The notes under the pieces are model-generated. The model made no database searches and was not told where the DNA came from. It saw only the letters and a list, made by a program, of their open reading frames with translations. DNA of 64,000 nt from JAKANT01 sp035502095 (GTDB lineage Bacteria; Pseudomonadota; Gammaproteobacteria; Burkholderiales; Burkholderiaceae_F). The position numbers were made by a program, and so were the translations under genes. Of this stretch, positions 44,642-51,730 are shown one piece after another. Where the stretch lies: assembly GCA_035502095.1 (NCBI GenBank), contig DATJUX010000048.1, positions 1 to 64,000 on the forward strand, written 5' to 3'. Position 1 is the stretch's first letter, and each line of letters starts with the position of its first letter.

Positions 44642-45175
44642 ATGTCGCTCGAAGCCCTTCCAGACCGTGCTCGCCGCGCCTGGCCCTCGATGGCCGTTGC
44701 AGCGGCCGTGCTTCTGCTAGGCGCGTGTGCGATGCCCGATTCGATCAAGCCGGGCATGACGGAAAGCGAGGTGCTGAGCAAATACGGCAAGCCCGACAGC
44801 CAGTTCGCGCTGGCCAACGGTGCGACGCGGGTCGAGTACAACCGGGGCGAGTGGATGCAGCGTTCGTGGATGGTCGATTTCGATCCCGATGGTCGGGTCA
44901 CGAGCGTCGACCAGGTGCGCAGCGAGGCGCACTTTGCGCGCCTGCGGCCGGGCATGGACACGCAGGAAAGCGTACGACGCCAGCTCGGAACCCCGATGAA
45001 GGTCGAGTACTACCCGCCGAGCAAGCTGACTGGATGGCTCTACCCGTACCGTGAAGCGGGGATCTTCAATTCGTGCATGACGGTGATGTTCGATCCCGGC
45101 GGCGTGTACCGGCGCTCGGAAAATGGGCCGGATCCGCGCTTCCTGGGCGGCGAAGGCCCGACCGGTCGCAAGTAG
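44642..45175 (+). CDS. BamE/SmpA-like outer-membrane lipoprotein
   Basis: A 177-residue lipoprotein. The ATG at 44642 has AAGGAGG ideally placed. The N-terminal signal ends in the lipobox LLLGAC, so the lipidated Cys is at about residue 30. Two BamE-type repeats follow: IKPGMTESEVLSKYGKPDSQ and LRPGMDTQESVRRQLGTPMK. It probably supports outer-membrane protein assembly or binds envelope partners, but it is a paralogue-like protein rather than clearly BamE itself. Confidence 0.85.
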   Translation: MSLEALPDRARRAWPSMAVAAAVLLLGACAMPDSIKPGMTESEVLSKYGKPDSQFALANGATRVEYNRGEWMQRSWMVDFDPDGRVTSVDQVRSEAHFARLRPGMDTQESVRRQLGTPMKVEYYPPSKLTGWLYPYREAGIFNSCMTVMFDPGGVYRRSENGPDPRFLGGEGPTGRK

Positions 45176-45302
45176 CCATCCAGCTGGCGGAGTCGCGGCG
45201 CGAACGCACGTTGGCAGATGCGCGAGCGTCGTTCCAGGCGTGCCTGAGTTTCCCGACTTGACAACGCTGCAAAGCAGACTTGCGCATGGCAATATCACGT
45301 CC

Positions 45303-45884
45303 ATGCCAGCAGACCCGTCCGACCCACGAATACTGATCATCGACGCCCATGGCCAGCCGGTCCGTTGGGCGCAACTGATGCGTGCGGCGCGCTACTACGC
45401 CGCCGGCAAGGTTCTGACGGATCTGGGTGAAAACCTGTTCTCCATGACCGGGGGTTTGCAGGAGATCTCCGGCTTGCGCTCGGAATTCATCACGAGTTCG
45501 ATCGTGATGATCCGCGGGCGGCACCGGATCCCCGTCGGCCACGCGCACGTGGGCCTCACCAAGCACCGCCTGTTCGCGCGCGACCGCCACATCTGCGCGT
45601 ATTGCGGCGAGCACTTCGTCGAAGGCGATCTGACGGTCGAGCACATCGCCCCCGTGTCGCGCGGCGGACAGCACGCGTGGACCAACGTCGTGACCGCCTG
45701 CCGCTCTTGCAACACACGCAAGGGCAATCGACGGCCGGAAGAGGCGCACATGCCGCTTCTTTACGTCCCCTACGCGGTCTGCCGCAACGAGGGCTTCATC
45801 CTCAGCAATCGGCGCATCCTCGCCGATCAGATGGCATTCCTGCAGGCGACCCTGCCGAAGTATTCGCGCTGGGCGCACGCCTGA
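45303..45884 (+). CDS. HNH endonuclease
   Basis: A 193-residue protein with a C-terminal HNH domain: a zinc ribbon CAYC (98-101) and CRSC (133-136) enclosing the active-site VEHIAPVSRGG (112-122) and TNVVTACRSCNTRK. The N-terminal ~90 residues (ILIIDAHGQPVRWAQLMRAA) are family specific. It has no restriction or phage partner nearby. Relatives are common single genes in Betaproteobacteria and their role is unclear. The ATG at 45303 is chosen because the upstream in-frame extension looks non-coding. Confidence 0.85.
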   Translation: MPADPSDPRILIIDAHGQPVRWAQLMRAARYYAAGKVLTDLGENLFSMTGGLQEISGLRSEFITSSIVMIRGRHRIPVGHAHVGLTKHRLFARDRHICAYCGEHFVEGDLTVEHIAPVSRGGQHAWTNVVTACRSCNTRKGNRRPEEAHMPLLYVPYAVCRNEGFILSNRRILADQMAFLQATLPKYSRWAHA

Positions 45885-45915
45885 GCACGCGCTGCCGCGC
45901 CTTGGGTGCGGGTCC

Positions 45916-46680
45916 TCAGCGCCCAACGAGACGCGCGACGACCTCGCGCGCGGCCGCCATGGGTTCGCCGCGCACGTACTCGTCGTGCTTGAACGCACAT
46001 TGCACGCCGGCCGGCCAGAGCAGGCATTCGACGTCCTGACGTTCGTCCTCGATGGACCACACCGTGGCCCCGGAGACTCCGTCCAATGCGGGCGCATGCA
46101 CGAGTACCCCGTCGATACGCATTGCGGTGCGTGCGTAGCCCGCGCGCACGTCCGCCACCGGGGACGCCATGGGGCGGGCGAAAAATACCAGCGGCCGCGC
46201 GTAGACGGCGCCGTCGATGCGGCGCATCTGGGCATAGGGATAGCCGGCGATGACGAGGCGGTCCGAAGTCGGCCGACGCGCCTTGTTCGCCACATACAAC
46301 GGAACCGGGAACCAGTGGCGCTGCAGTGCGTCCCGCGCGCGTACCGGACAAAGATCGATGGCGGCAACGTCGTGTCCCGGATGCTCGACGAAGCGGGCCC
46401 GGAGAGCGTGGAGCGCGATCAGGCGCCCGCTATCGCCCAGCGGCAGCGCGAGGTCGCCGAGGCTTACGCCGTCGTCGAACACGTGACGGCAGGTGAGCAG
46501 GATCAGGTGCCCGTCGCTCCAGTACAGGCAGGCGCTCGCAAGCGGCTCCGCGCGCCCGCGGCGGTTCACCAGCAGCGCGATGATGCGGCGGTATAGCGCC
46601 TCGGTGATGGCGTGCGCACGCGCGGGAGCGATGCCGCTGTCGACATCGAGTGCAACGGTCGGTACCGACTGCCATGCCAT
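45916..46680 (-). CDS. Trypsin-like serine peptidase without signal peptide
   Basis: A 254-residue protein that keeps a trypsin-like triad: His66 in LLTCRHVFDD, Asp104 in PGHDVAAIDL and Ser203 in GVSGATVWSI. The N-terminus (MAWQSVPTVALDV) is not a signal peptide, so unlike most bacterial trypsin-like enzymes it should act in the cytoplasm. Strands between the motifs fit a chymotrypsin fold. It is convergent with the HNH gene, 31 bases apart, and no known partner is evident. Start at 46680; longer in-frame extensions run into the DUF4440 relic. Confidence 0.75.
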   Translation of the reverse strand: MAWQSVPTVALDVDSGIAPARAHAITEALYRRIIALLVNRRGRAEPLASACLYWSDGHLILLTCRHVFDDGVSLGDLALPLGDSGRLIALHALRARFVEHPGHDVAAIDLCPVRARDALQRHWFPVPLYVANKARRPTSDRLVIAGYPYAQMRRIDGAVYARPLVFFARPMASPVADVRAGYARTAMRIDGVLVHAPALDGVSGATVWSIEDERQDVECLLWPAGVQCAFKHDEYVRGEPMAAAREVVARLVGR

Positions 46681-46738
46681 GCCGGAAGAATAAGCAAGCG
46701 GCGCGCCAAGTCCACGGCGGGGACGGCCGCTCGTCGCA

Positions 46739-46986
46739 TTAATTCGCCTTCGGTGGCGCCTGCACGCCGAGTTCGACGCTTCACTTCCGCTGCCCCTCGA
46801 TGCGGCGCCAGATCGAAACGTGGTTGCCCGTGGTCTACGAATGCGGCGTGCCCCATCGTGCAGCGCGGCCTGCGCAAAGGCGCGGTCGGCATTCAGCACG
46901 TCGTCCAGGGGGCCTGCGCGCGCCATGAGGGGACCGCCCATGCAGGTGGCCGGCAAGAGAACGACGCTTGCGAGGGTCTGCCTCAT
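46739..46986 (-). pseudogene. Remnant of a DUF4440 (NTF2-like) exported protein gene
   Basis: The N-terminal part is intact: a signal peptide (MRQTLASVVLLPATCMGG) and the DUF4440 opening DDVLNADRAFAQAALHDG. It then jumps in other frames to the family's C-terminal pieces GNHVSIWRRIEGQRK and VELGVQAPPKAN, ending at 46739. The middle of a ~150-residue protein is missing and at least two frameshifts are present, so this is decay with an internal deletion rather than a single base error. Confidence 0.6.
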
Positions 46987-47170
46987 TTCGCGCTCTCCGC
47001 GCGGCGCGGAATCGGGCGGGGCTACGTAGGCAGGCGCCTGCGGCCAAGGCGCAGCGGCCGGACGGGCGCCGGCGCTGACGGAGTCCGGCGTGACGGCCGG
47101 AATACAAATCGGGCCGGGCTCGTTCCGGCGCAAACCGGACCGTAAACAAGCGAGATACCATCGGGAGACG

Positions 47171-48097
47171 ATGCTGCTGGCTTTCGAGGACGAGTGGGAA
47201 ACGGCCCGGCGGCTCGCGCGTGAATGCGGCCGGCCGCCCGCGCTGATCGAGCGGCATCGGTTCCCCGACGGCGAGCTGAAGCTCCGGTTGCCTGCGGTGC
47301 TGCCCGAGCAGGTGGTCTTCCTGCGTTCGCTCGCATGGCCGAACGAGAAGCTGGTCGAGTTGCTGTTGGCGGCGCGCACGGCGCGCGAACTGGGCGCGCG
47401 GCACCTCTCCCTCGTCGCCCCCTACCTGGGCTACATGCGCCAGGACATCGCTTTCGTCAGCGGCGAGGCTGTGAGCCAGCGCATCGTAGGAACCTTTCTC
47501 GCCGGCCTGTTCGACTGCGTCATCACCGTCGATCCGCATCTGCACCGTATCGACCGGCTGCAACAGGCGGTGCCGCTGGAGGCCGCCATCGCCGTTTCCG
47601 CGGCACCCGTGATCGGCGCCTTCCTGCGCGAGCAATGCGAGGGCGCACTGGTCGTCGGGCCGGACGAGGAATCCGAGCAGTGGGTGCGCGATGCGGCCGA
47701 AGCGGGTGGCCTGCAGTGGGCGATCGCGCGCAAGACGCGGCGCGGCGACCGCGACGTGACGGTCGAGCTGCCGGCGCAGGACGTCAGGGGGCGGGCGGTC
47801 GTGCTGCTGGACGATGTGGCCAGCACCGGGACCACCCTGGCGCGCGCCGCCCACGGCCTGCGCAACGCCGGCGCGTGCCAGATCGACGCGGTGGTGACGC
47901 ACGGGCTTTTTGTCGAGGACGCACTGGCGGCGCTGGGCGCAGCGGGCGTCGGCCGCGTCTGGAGCACCGACACCGTCGCCCATGCCACCAATGCGATTTC
48001 GGTGCTGCCGCTTCTCGCAACCGCCGTGGCGATGCACGCGCGCACGGCGAAACCGAAGGATGCGCCCGCGGCCGGCGGGGGCCTCGGCGGCGCATAA
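47171..48097 (+). CDS. Atypical ribose-phosphate pyrophosphokinase (PRPP synthetase)
   Basis: A 308-residue PRPP synthetase fold: RFPDGELKLRLP near the N-terminus, APYLGYMRQDIAF, DPHLHRIDRLQQ, and the PRPP-binding loop VVLLDDVASTGTTLARAA. Compared with canonical Prs (RQDRK, DLHxxQIQ, DMIDTAGT), several of these motifs differ, as in short class II/III or archaeal-type enzymes. It may be a second, specialised Prs. The ATG at 47171 has CGGGAG upstream. It is convergent with the SWIB gene. Confidence 0.85.
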   Translation: MLLAFEDEWETARRLARECGRPPALIERHRFPDGELKLRLPAVLPEQVVFLRSLAWPNEKLVELLLAARTARELGARHLSLVAPYLGYMRQDIAFVSGEAVSQRIVGTFLAGLFDCVITVDPHLHRIDRLQQAVPLEAAIAVSAAPVIGAFLREQCEGALVVGPDEESEQWVRDAAEAGGLQWAIARKTRRGDRDVTVELPAQDVRGRAVVLLDDVASTGTTLARAAHGLRNAGACQIDAVVTHGLFVEDALAALGAAGVGRVWSTDTVAHATNAISVLPLLATAVAMHARTAKPKDAPAAGGGLGGA

Positions 48098-48123
48098 AAA
48101 AGCCCGCCGGGACGCGGCGGGCT
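48095..48123 (-). terminator. Intrinsic terminator of the SWIB gene
   Basis: AGCCCGCCG at 48101-48109 pairs with CGGCGGGCT at 48115-48123 around a 5-base loop. On the minus strand the stem is followed by a run of T (48100-48095), a classic rho-independent terminator 40 bases past the SWIB stop. On the plus strand there is no T-run, so it mainly serves the minus strand. Confidence 0.85.
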
Positions 48124-48162
48124 GGTCGGTTCGCTCGCGTTGCCGCGGGCGGTCCGCGCAGG

Positions 48163-48543
48163 TTACTTGATGTACTTGTTGACCAGCTTGGTCATCTCGA
48201 ACATGTCGGCCTTGGCCTTGCCGAAGAGGGCGCGCAGCTTCTCGTCGGCGTTGATCATGCGCTTCTGCACGGCGTCCTGCAGCTTGTTCTTCTTGATGTA
48301 AGCCCAGATCTGCTTCGTGATCTCGGTCCGCGGCATCGGCTTGTCGCCGATGATGGCCGCCAGCGGGCCGGTCGGCATCTTCGGAGCCATGAACGCAGCA
48401 TTCGGCTTGCGTGCGACCCTTTTCTTTGCCGCCTTCTTCGGAGCGGCCTTCTTCGCGACCTTCTTCGCCGCCTTCTTGGGCGCCGCCTTCTTGGCCTTCT
48501 TTGCCGGAGCCCTCTTCGCCTTCTTCGCCTTCTTCATCGCCAT
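48163..48543 (-). CDS. SWIB/MDM2-domain protein with H1-like lysine-rich tail
   Basis: A 126-residue basic protein. Residues 1-48 are a Lys/Ala/Pro repeat region resembling histone H1 tails (KKAAPKKAAKKVAKKAAPKK). Residues ~55-126 form a SWIB domain (AAIIGDKPMPRTEITKQIWA, YIKKNKLQDAVQKRMINADE, LRALFG). Such proteins are chromatin-like DNA-associated factors in several proteobacteria and Chlamydiae. GGAGAG lies 6 bases before the ATG at 48543, and a strong terminator follows. The upstream 677 bp is A/T-rich and carries repeats that may regulate it. Confidence 0.9.
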   Translation of the reverse strand: MAMKKAKKAKRAPAKKAKKAAPKKAAKKVAKKAAPKKAAKKRVARKPNAAFMAPKMPTGPLAAIIGDKPMPRTEITKQIWAYIKKNKLQDAVQKRMINADEKLRALFGKAKADMFEMTKLVNKYIK

Positions 48544-49220
48544 AGGACACTCTCCATGAAAGTTGAGATCGCACAGCGACAGCGTTCTCCAGTCGGATCT
48601 TCGAAAGAGCGCTCTCGTTGCGTGACGCGGATACTAAGCGAAACACCAGAGGAAGCAAGCGTTTTCAGAGGGAAAATTTGCTTTCGCGCATCAGCGCGCG
48701 CGTGTTTTCAGAGGGAAAACCGCTTCCCGCCGCGGCTCCGTATGCGAACCTTGCGTTTTCCGCCTATACAAAATATTGAGTTACGCCTCTGAAAACCGCC
48801 GATATGTTGTGTAGATAGTGTGGGACAGTCGTGCGCGAAAGTCGGTCGACGAGCGCCGCGCCGGCCCGGGCGGACCGGCCTCCTTCGAGTCGAGCGCTGC
48901 ATCGATGGCGTTCCGCCGGCGCGACGCCACGGCAGTCGGCCCCGCGAACTGAGCCACCACCTGCACTCTGAAAGCGCGAGGTTCTTCCGCAGCACCGGAG
49001 CGAAGGCAAGACGACTCTTGCCTGCGACGACGGCGAACGCCGGCCGGGCGTGCATACGGGACGGCGAGCGCTGGATCGACGGGACGGTGGCGGCAGGCGC
49101 GTGGGAACCAAGCGCTGCGCTCTTGCACGCCCAGGCGGCTCCGCTCAGGCAGCCGGCGCCGCGCCCCGCTCCGCGCAAGCGGGGGTCGCCTTCGACCTCC
49201 GCCGCGGCCGAGGGTCGCGC
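48544..49220. other. Non-coding region of 677 bp upstream of the SWIB gene
   Basis: No plausible gene was found on either strand. The SWIB-proximal ~280 bases are A/T-rich for this window and hold repeated GTTTTCAGAGG sequences, listed separately. The right-hand part (48850-49220) has normal GC and nothing recognisable. A SWIB promoter should lie here. Confidence 0.55.
48661..48796. repeat. Repeated GTTTTCAGAGG sites, two direct and one inverted
   Basis: GTTTTCAGAGGGAAAA occurs at 48661-48676 and again identically at 48704-48719, 43 bases apart. The inverse of its first 11 bases (CCTCTGAAAAC) is at 48786-48796. They lie 118-253 bases upstream of the SWIB start codon, in an A/T-rich stretch. 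The 16-bp identity is unlikely by chance here; binding sites for a regulator are the simplest reading. It is too short and too few for a CRISPR array. Confidence 0.5.
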
Positions 49221-49250
49221 CAAAGAAAAACGCCGCCCGCAGGCGGCGTT
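49221..49250 (-). terminator. Intrinsic terminator of the small gene ending at 49271
   Basis: AACGCCGCC at 49229-49237 pairs with GGCGGCGTT at 49242-49250 with a 4-base loop. On the minus strand it is followed by TTTTTCTTTG (49230-49221), a good rho-independent signal 20 bases beyond the stop of the small gene. Confidence 0.8.
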
Positions 49251-49270
49251 TCTTGACCCGGTCGCGCAGG

Positions 49271-49438
49271 CTACTGGATGTTCAGGATCTTCATCGCCTT
49301 GGCGAGCGTGTCGACCGACTCCTGGTCCTTGCCGGCCTTGTGCAGTGCTTCGCCGTCGGCGCGATATTTCTTCACGTTGGCCAACTGCTCGGCGGTCAGC
49401 TTCGGATTCCTGGCCAGTGCGTCATCGATCTTCTTCAT
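49271..49438 (-). CDS. Small conserved protein of unknown function, possibly lost its signal peptide
   Basis: From the ATG at 49438 it is 55 residues: MKKIDDALARNPKLTAEQLA ... YRADGEALHKAGKDQESVDT. Directly upstream in frame reads PLAFHCRAD, and I recall relatives that begin with a signal peptide followed by FHC-x-ADM. No signal peptide is in frame here, but another frame offers MTGIGALSSAV, so the N-terminus may have been lost to a frameshift. A good terminator follows at 49221-49250. Function unknown. Confidence 0.5.
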   Translation of the reverse strand: MKKIDDALARNPKLTAEQLANVKKYRADGEALHKAGKDQESVDTLAKAMKILNIQ

Positions 49439-49600
49439 GTCGGCGCGGCAATGGAAAGCCAGCGGACCGCGGACGACAGCGCTCCGATCCCGGTCATGCG
49501 CTACCGCGACAGGCCTAACCGACTGGAATGAAGCGTCCCTCTCGCGTGTCGTCGCCGCGATCTCGCGCGAGGGAAACCGGGCGGGCCGTCGCCGCGCCAT

Positions 49601-50854
49601 TCAGTACAGTCTTCCGCGCGCGATGAGCACGGTGGCAAGGCGTACGGCCCCGAACGCAACCCAGTCGCGCACCTTGGCGAGCCAGCTGCGCTGTTCGAAG
49701 TCCTGCACCTTCACCTGGACCGTGCCGGCCGCGATCGCGCGCTCGAGCACGCTGCGCAGTTGGCGGCCGAAACTGGTGTCGTAGACGACGACATTGGCCT
49801 CGCGCGCGAGCAGGAGCGAGTACGGATCGATGTTGCTGGAGCCGACGGTGGCCCACCGGTCGTCGACCACCGCCACCTTGGCATGCAGGTAGCTCGGTTC
49901 GTACTCGTAGATCTCGATGCCCGCCTCGAGCAGTTGTCCATAGAGCGCACGTTGCGCGAAATGCTGGAGCGCGTATTCAACCCGGCCCTGCAGCAGCAAC
50001 CGGACCCGCACGCCACGCCCTGCCGCCTCGCGCAGGGCGGTGCGAAAGCGCCGCCCGGGCAGGAAATAGGCGCTGGCGATGACGATGTCTTCGCTCGCGC
50101 GCTCGATGGCAAGCATGTACGCGCGCTCGATCGCCCGCCGATGGCGCAGGTTGTCGCGCAGCAGCAGCGACGCCGCCACGCCGTCCGGAAAGGCCGACAG
50201 CACCGGCTGCATCGACATCATCGGCAGGCGTCCCGAGGCCCGGCGCGGATCGACGAACGAGAGCGTCCACCAGAGGCGCTTGCACGCGAGCGCGACCGCC
50301 GCGACGATCGGCCCTTCGCACATGACCGCGAAGTCGAAGCGCGGTCCGAGCCGGCCGCGTTCGCCTTCCGGCAGGTTGTGGTCGTCGATGATGTTGATTC
50401 CGCCCACGAATGCGAGCGCATCGTCGAACACGGCGATCTTGCGATGCAGGCGCCGCAGCAGCTTGCGTTCCAGGCGCCACCAGCGCTCGGGCCGATAGAT
50501 GCAGGCGTCAACGCCCTGCACGCCCAGTTCCCTGACCAGCCTGCGCGCGTAGTCGCCGCCGCCATAACCGTCGATCAGCACCTTGACCGCAACGCCGCGC
50601 CCGGCGGCCGTTGCGAGCGCCGCGGCAACCCGGGCGCCGATGTTGTCGTCGGCGAAGATGTAGGTCTCGAGCATGATCGAGCGCCGTGCCGCATCGATCG
50701 CCGCCAGCAGTTGCGGGAAGTACTCCTCCCCGTTGACGAGCAGGCGCACCCGGTTGCCGGCATACGTGATCGGACGCGACGCGAGTTCGAAGCGCGCCTC
50801 GGGGGCGCGCAGGACCGCGCCCGGCGCCTGGAGTTCGATCCGATGCGCCTTCAC
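49601..50854 (-). CDS. clsB: Cardiolipin synthase ClsB-type phospholipase D
   Basis: A 417-residue PLD-superfamily protein with two HKD motifs, HRKIAVFDD and HAKVAVVDD, each followed by a Gly-Gly or Gly-Ser-Ser segment (FVGGINIIDD, TVGSSNIDPYS). There is no N-terminal transmembrane helix, the ClsB type. It condenses phosphatidylglycerol with a second lipid at the inner membrane. The GTG at 50854 overlaps the stop of the exonuclease/phosphatase gene (GTGA), the same pairing as ybhP-clsB in E. coli. Confidence 0.9.
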   Translation of the reverse strand: MKAHRIELQAPGAVLRAPEARFELASRPITYAGNRVRLLVNGEEYFPQLLAAIDAARRSIMLETYIFADDNIGARVAAALATAAGRGVAVKVLIDGYGGGDYARRLVRELGVQGVDACIYRPERWWRLERKLLRRLHRKIAVFDDALAFVGGINIIDDHNLPEGERGRLGPRFDFAVMCEGPIVAAVALACKRLWWTLSFVDPRRASGRLPMMSMQPVLSAFPDGVAASLLLRDNLRHRRAIERAYMLAIERASEDIVIASAYFLPGRRFRTALREAAGRGVRVRLLLQGRVEYALQHFAQRALYGQLLEAGIEIYEYEPSYLHAKVAVVDDRWATVGSSNIDPYSLLLAREANVVVYDTSFGRQLRSVLERAIAAGTVQVKVQDFEQRSWLAKVRDWVAFGAVRLATVLIARGRLY

Positions 50855-51654
50855 CGCAACTCGAGCTCCGCGATCAGCGGCATGTGATCCGAACGCCGCG
50901 CCCACACGAGGCCGCGCGGCACCTCGGTGCGCAGGACCCGGAATCCGCGCACGTAGATCCGGTCGAGCGTGAGCCACGGCGCGAAGCTGGGGAACGTGCG
51001 CGCGACCGACGGGGCGCGGCGCTCGCGCCAGGGCAGCAGGAGATCGAGCAGCGACAGTTGCGGCGGCGCCTCGGTCGCCGCTCCCACCTCCTCCACGCCC
51101 AGTTCGTCGCGCAGCAGCGTGTCGACGCGACGCTGCCAGTCGTTGAAGTCGCCGGCAATGATGACCGGCGCCTTCGTGGGGATCTCCTGGTGGACGAAGT
51201 CGATCAGGAAACGCGCCTGGCGCAGGCGGCTGCGCTTGATGAGACCGAGGTGGACGCAGATCAGGTGCACGTCGTGGCCGCGGGCGCGCTGGGGGCGCGC
51301 GACCGCGTGCAGCAGCCCCCGCTTTTCCAGCAGGTGATCCGAGATGTCGTGATTGGTGAAGTTGCCGATCGGATGACGCGACAGGATCGCGTTGCCGTGA
51401 TGCCCGTGCGGATAGACCGCGTTCATGCCGTAGGCGCGATGCTCGTAGCCGCTGCCCGCGAGAAAGTCGAGCTGGCTGGATTTCGGATAGGCGCGGTGGC
51501 GCGCCAGGCGTTCGTTGCGGTCCTGTACCTCCTGCAGGAACAGGATGTCGGCATCGATCGCGTTCAGCGCCGAGCGGACGGCGGTGATCCGCGGCCGGCG
51601 ACGAATGCCTGTAACGCCCTTGTGAATGTTGTACGTCGCGACGCGTATCTTCAT
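50851..51654 (-). CDS. Endonuclease/exonuclease/phosphatase family protein (YbhP-like)
   Basis: A 267-residue DNase-I-like enzyme: ATYNIHKGV at the N-terminus, the catalytic LFLQEVQDRN, HLGLIKRSR, GDFNDWQRRV and SDHMPLIAELE at the C-terminus, together giving the usual metal and His residues. Relatives act on phosphodiesters or phospholipids. Its coupling to clsB suggests a role in phospholipid turnover rather than DNA repair. It has no signal peptide and is transcribed divergently from phoD with a 76-bp gap. Confidence 0.88.
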   Translation of the reverse strand: MKIRVATYNIHKGVTGIRRRPRITAVRSALNAIDADILFLQEVQDRNERLARHRAYPKSSQLDFLAGSGYEHRAYGMNAVYPHGHHGNAILSRHPIGNFTNHDISDHLLEKRGLLHAVARPQRARGHDVHLICVHLGLIKRSRLRQARFLIDFVHQEIPTKAPVIIAGDFNDWQRRVDTLLRDELGVEEVGAATEAPPQLSLLDLLLPWRERRAPSVARTFPSFAPWLTLDRIYVRGFRVLRTEVPRGLVWARRSDHMPLIAELELR

Positions 51655-51730
51655 GCTGCAGGCCCTGCCCCGTGCTGCAGCTACGATACCTCCCGTCGGC
51701 CCCGGCCGTGTCGCCCGCCCGCGTCACCAG

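Noticed and set aside
45258..45295. TTGACA followed by AATAT before the HNH gene as a promoter
   Set aside because: The TTGACA is good but the only A/T-rich -10 candidate is about 26 bases away, outside the usual spacing.
46987..47379. In-frame upstream extension of the trypsin-like gene past the DUF4440 relic
   Set aside because: It passes through relic and promoter DNA with Ser/Arg-rich shadow sequence; the peptidase fold is complete from the ATG at 46680.
48661..48719. Direct 16-base repeats considered as a small CRISPR
   Set aside because: Only two direct copies, too short, no cas genes; operator sites are more likely.
48850..49220. Search for a small RNA or gene in the right part of the SWIB upstream region
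   Set aside because: No conserved motif, hairpin with U-tract, or believable ORF was visible apart from the terminator at 49221-49250.
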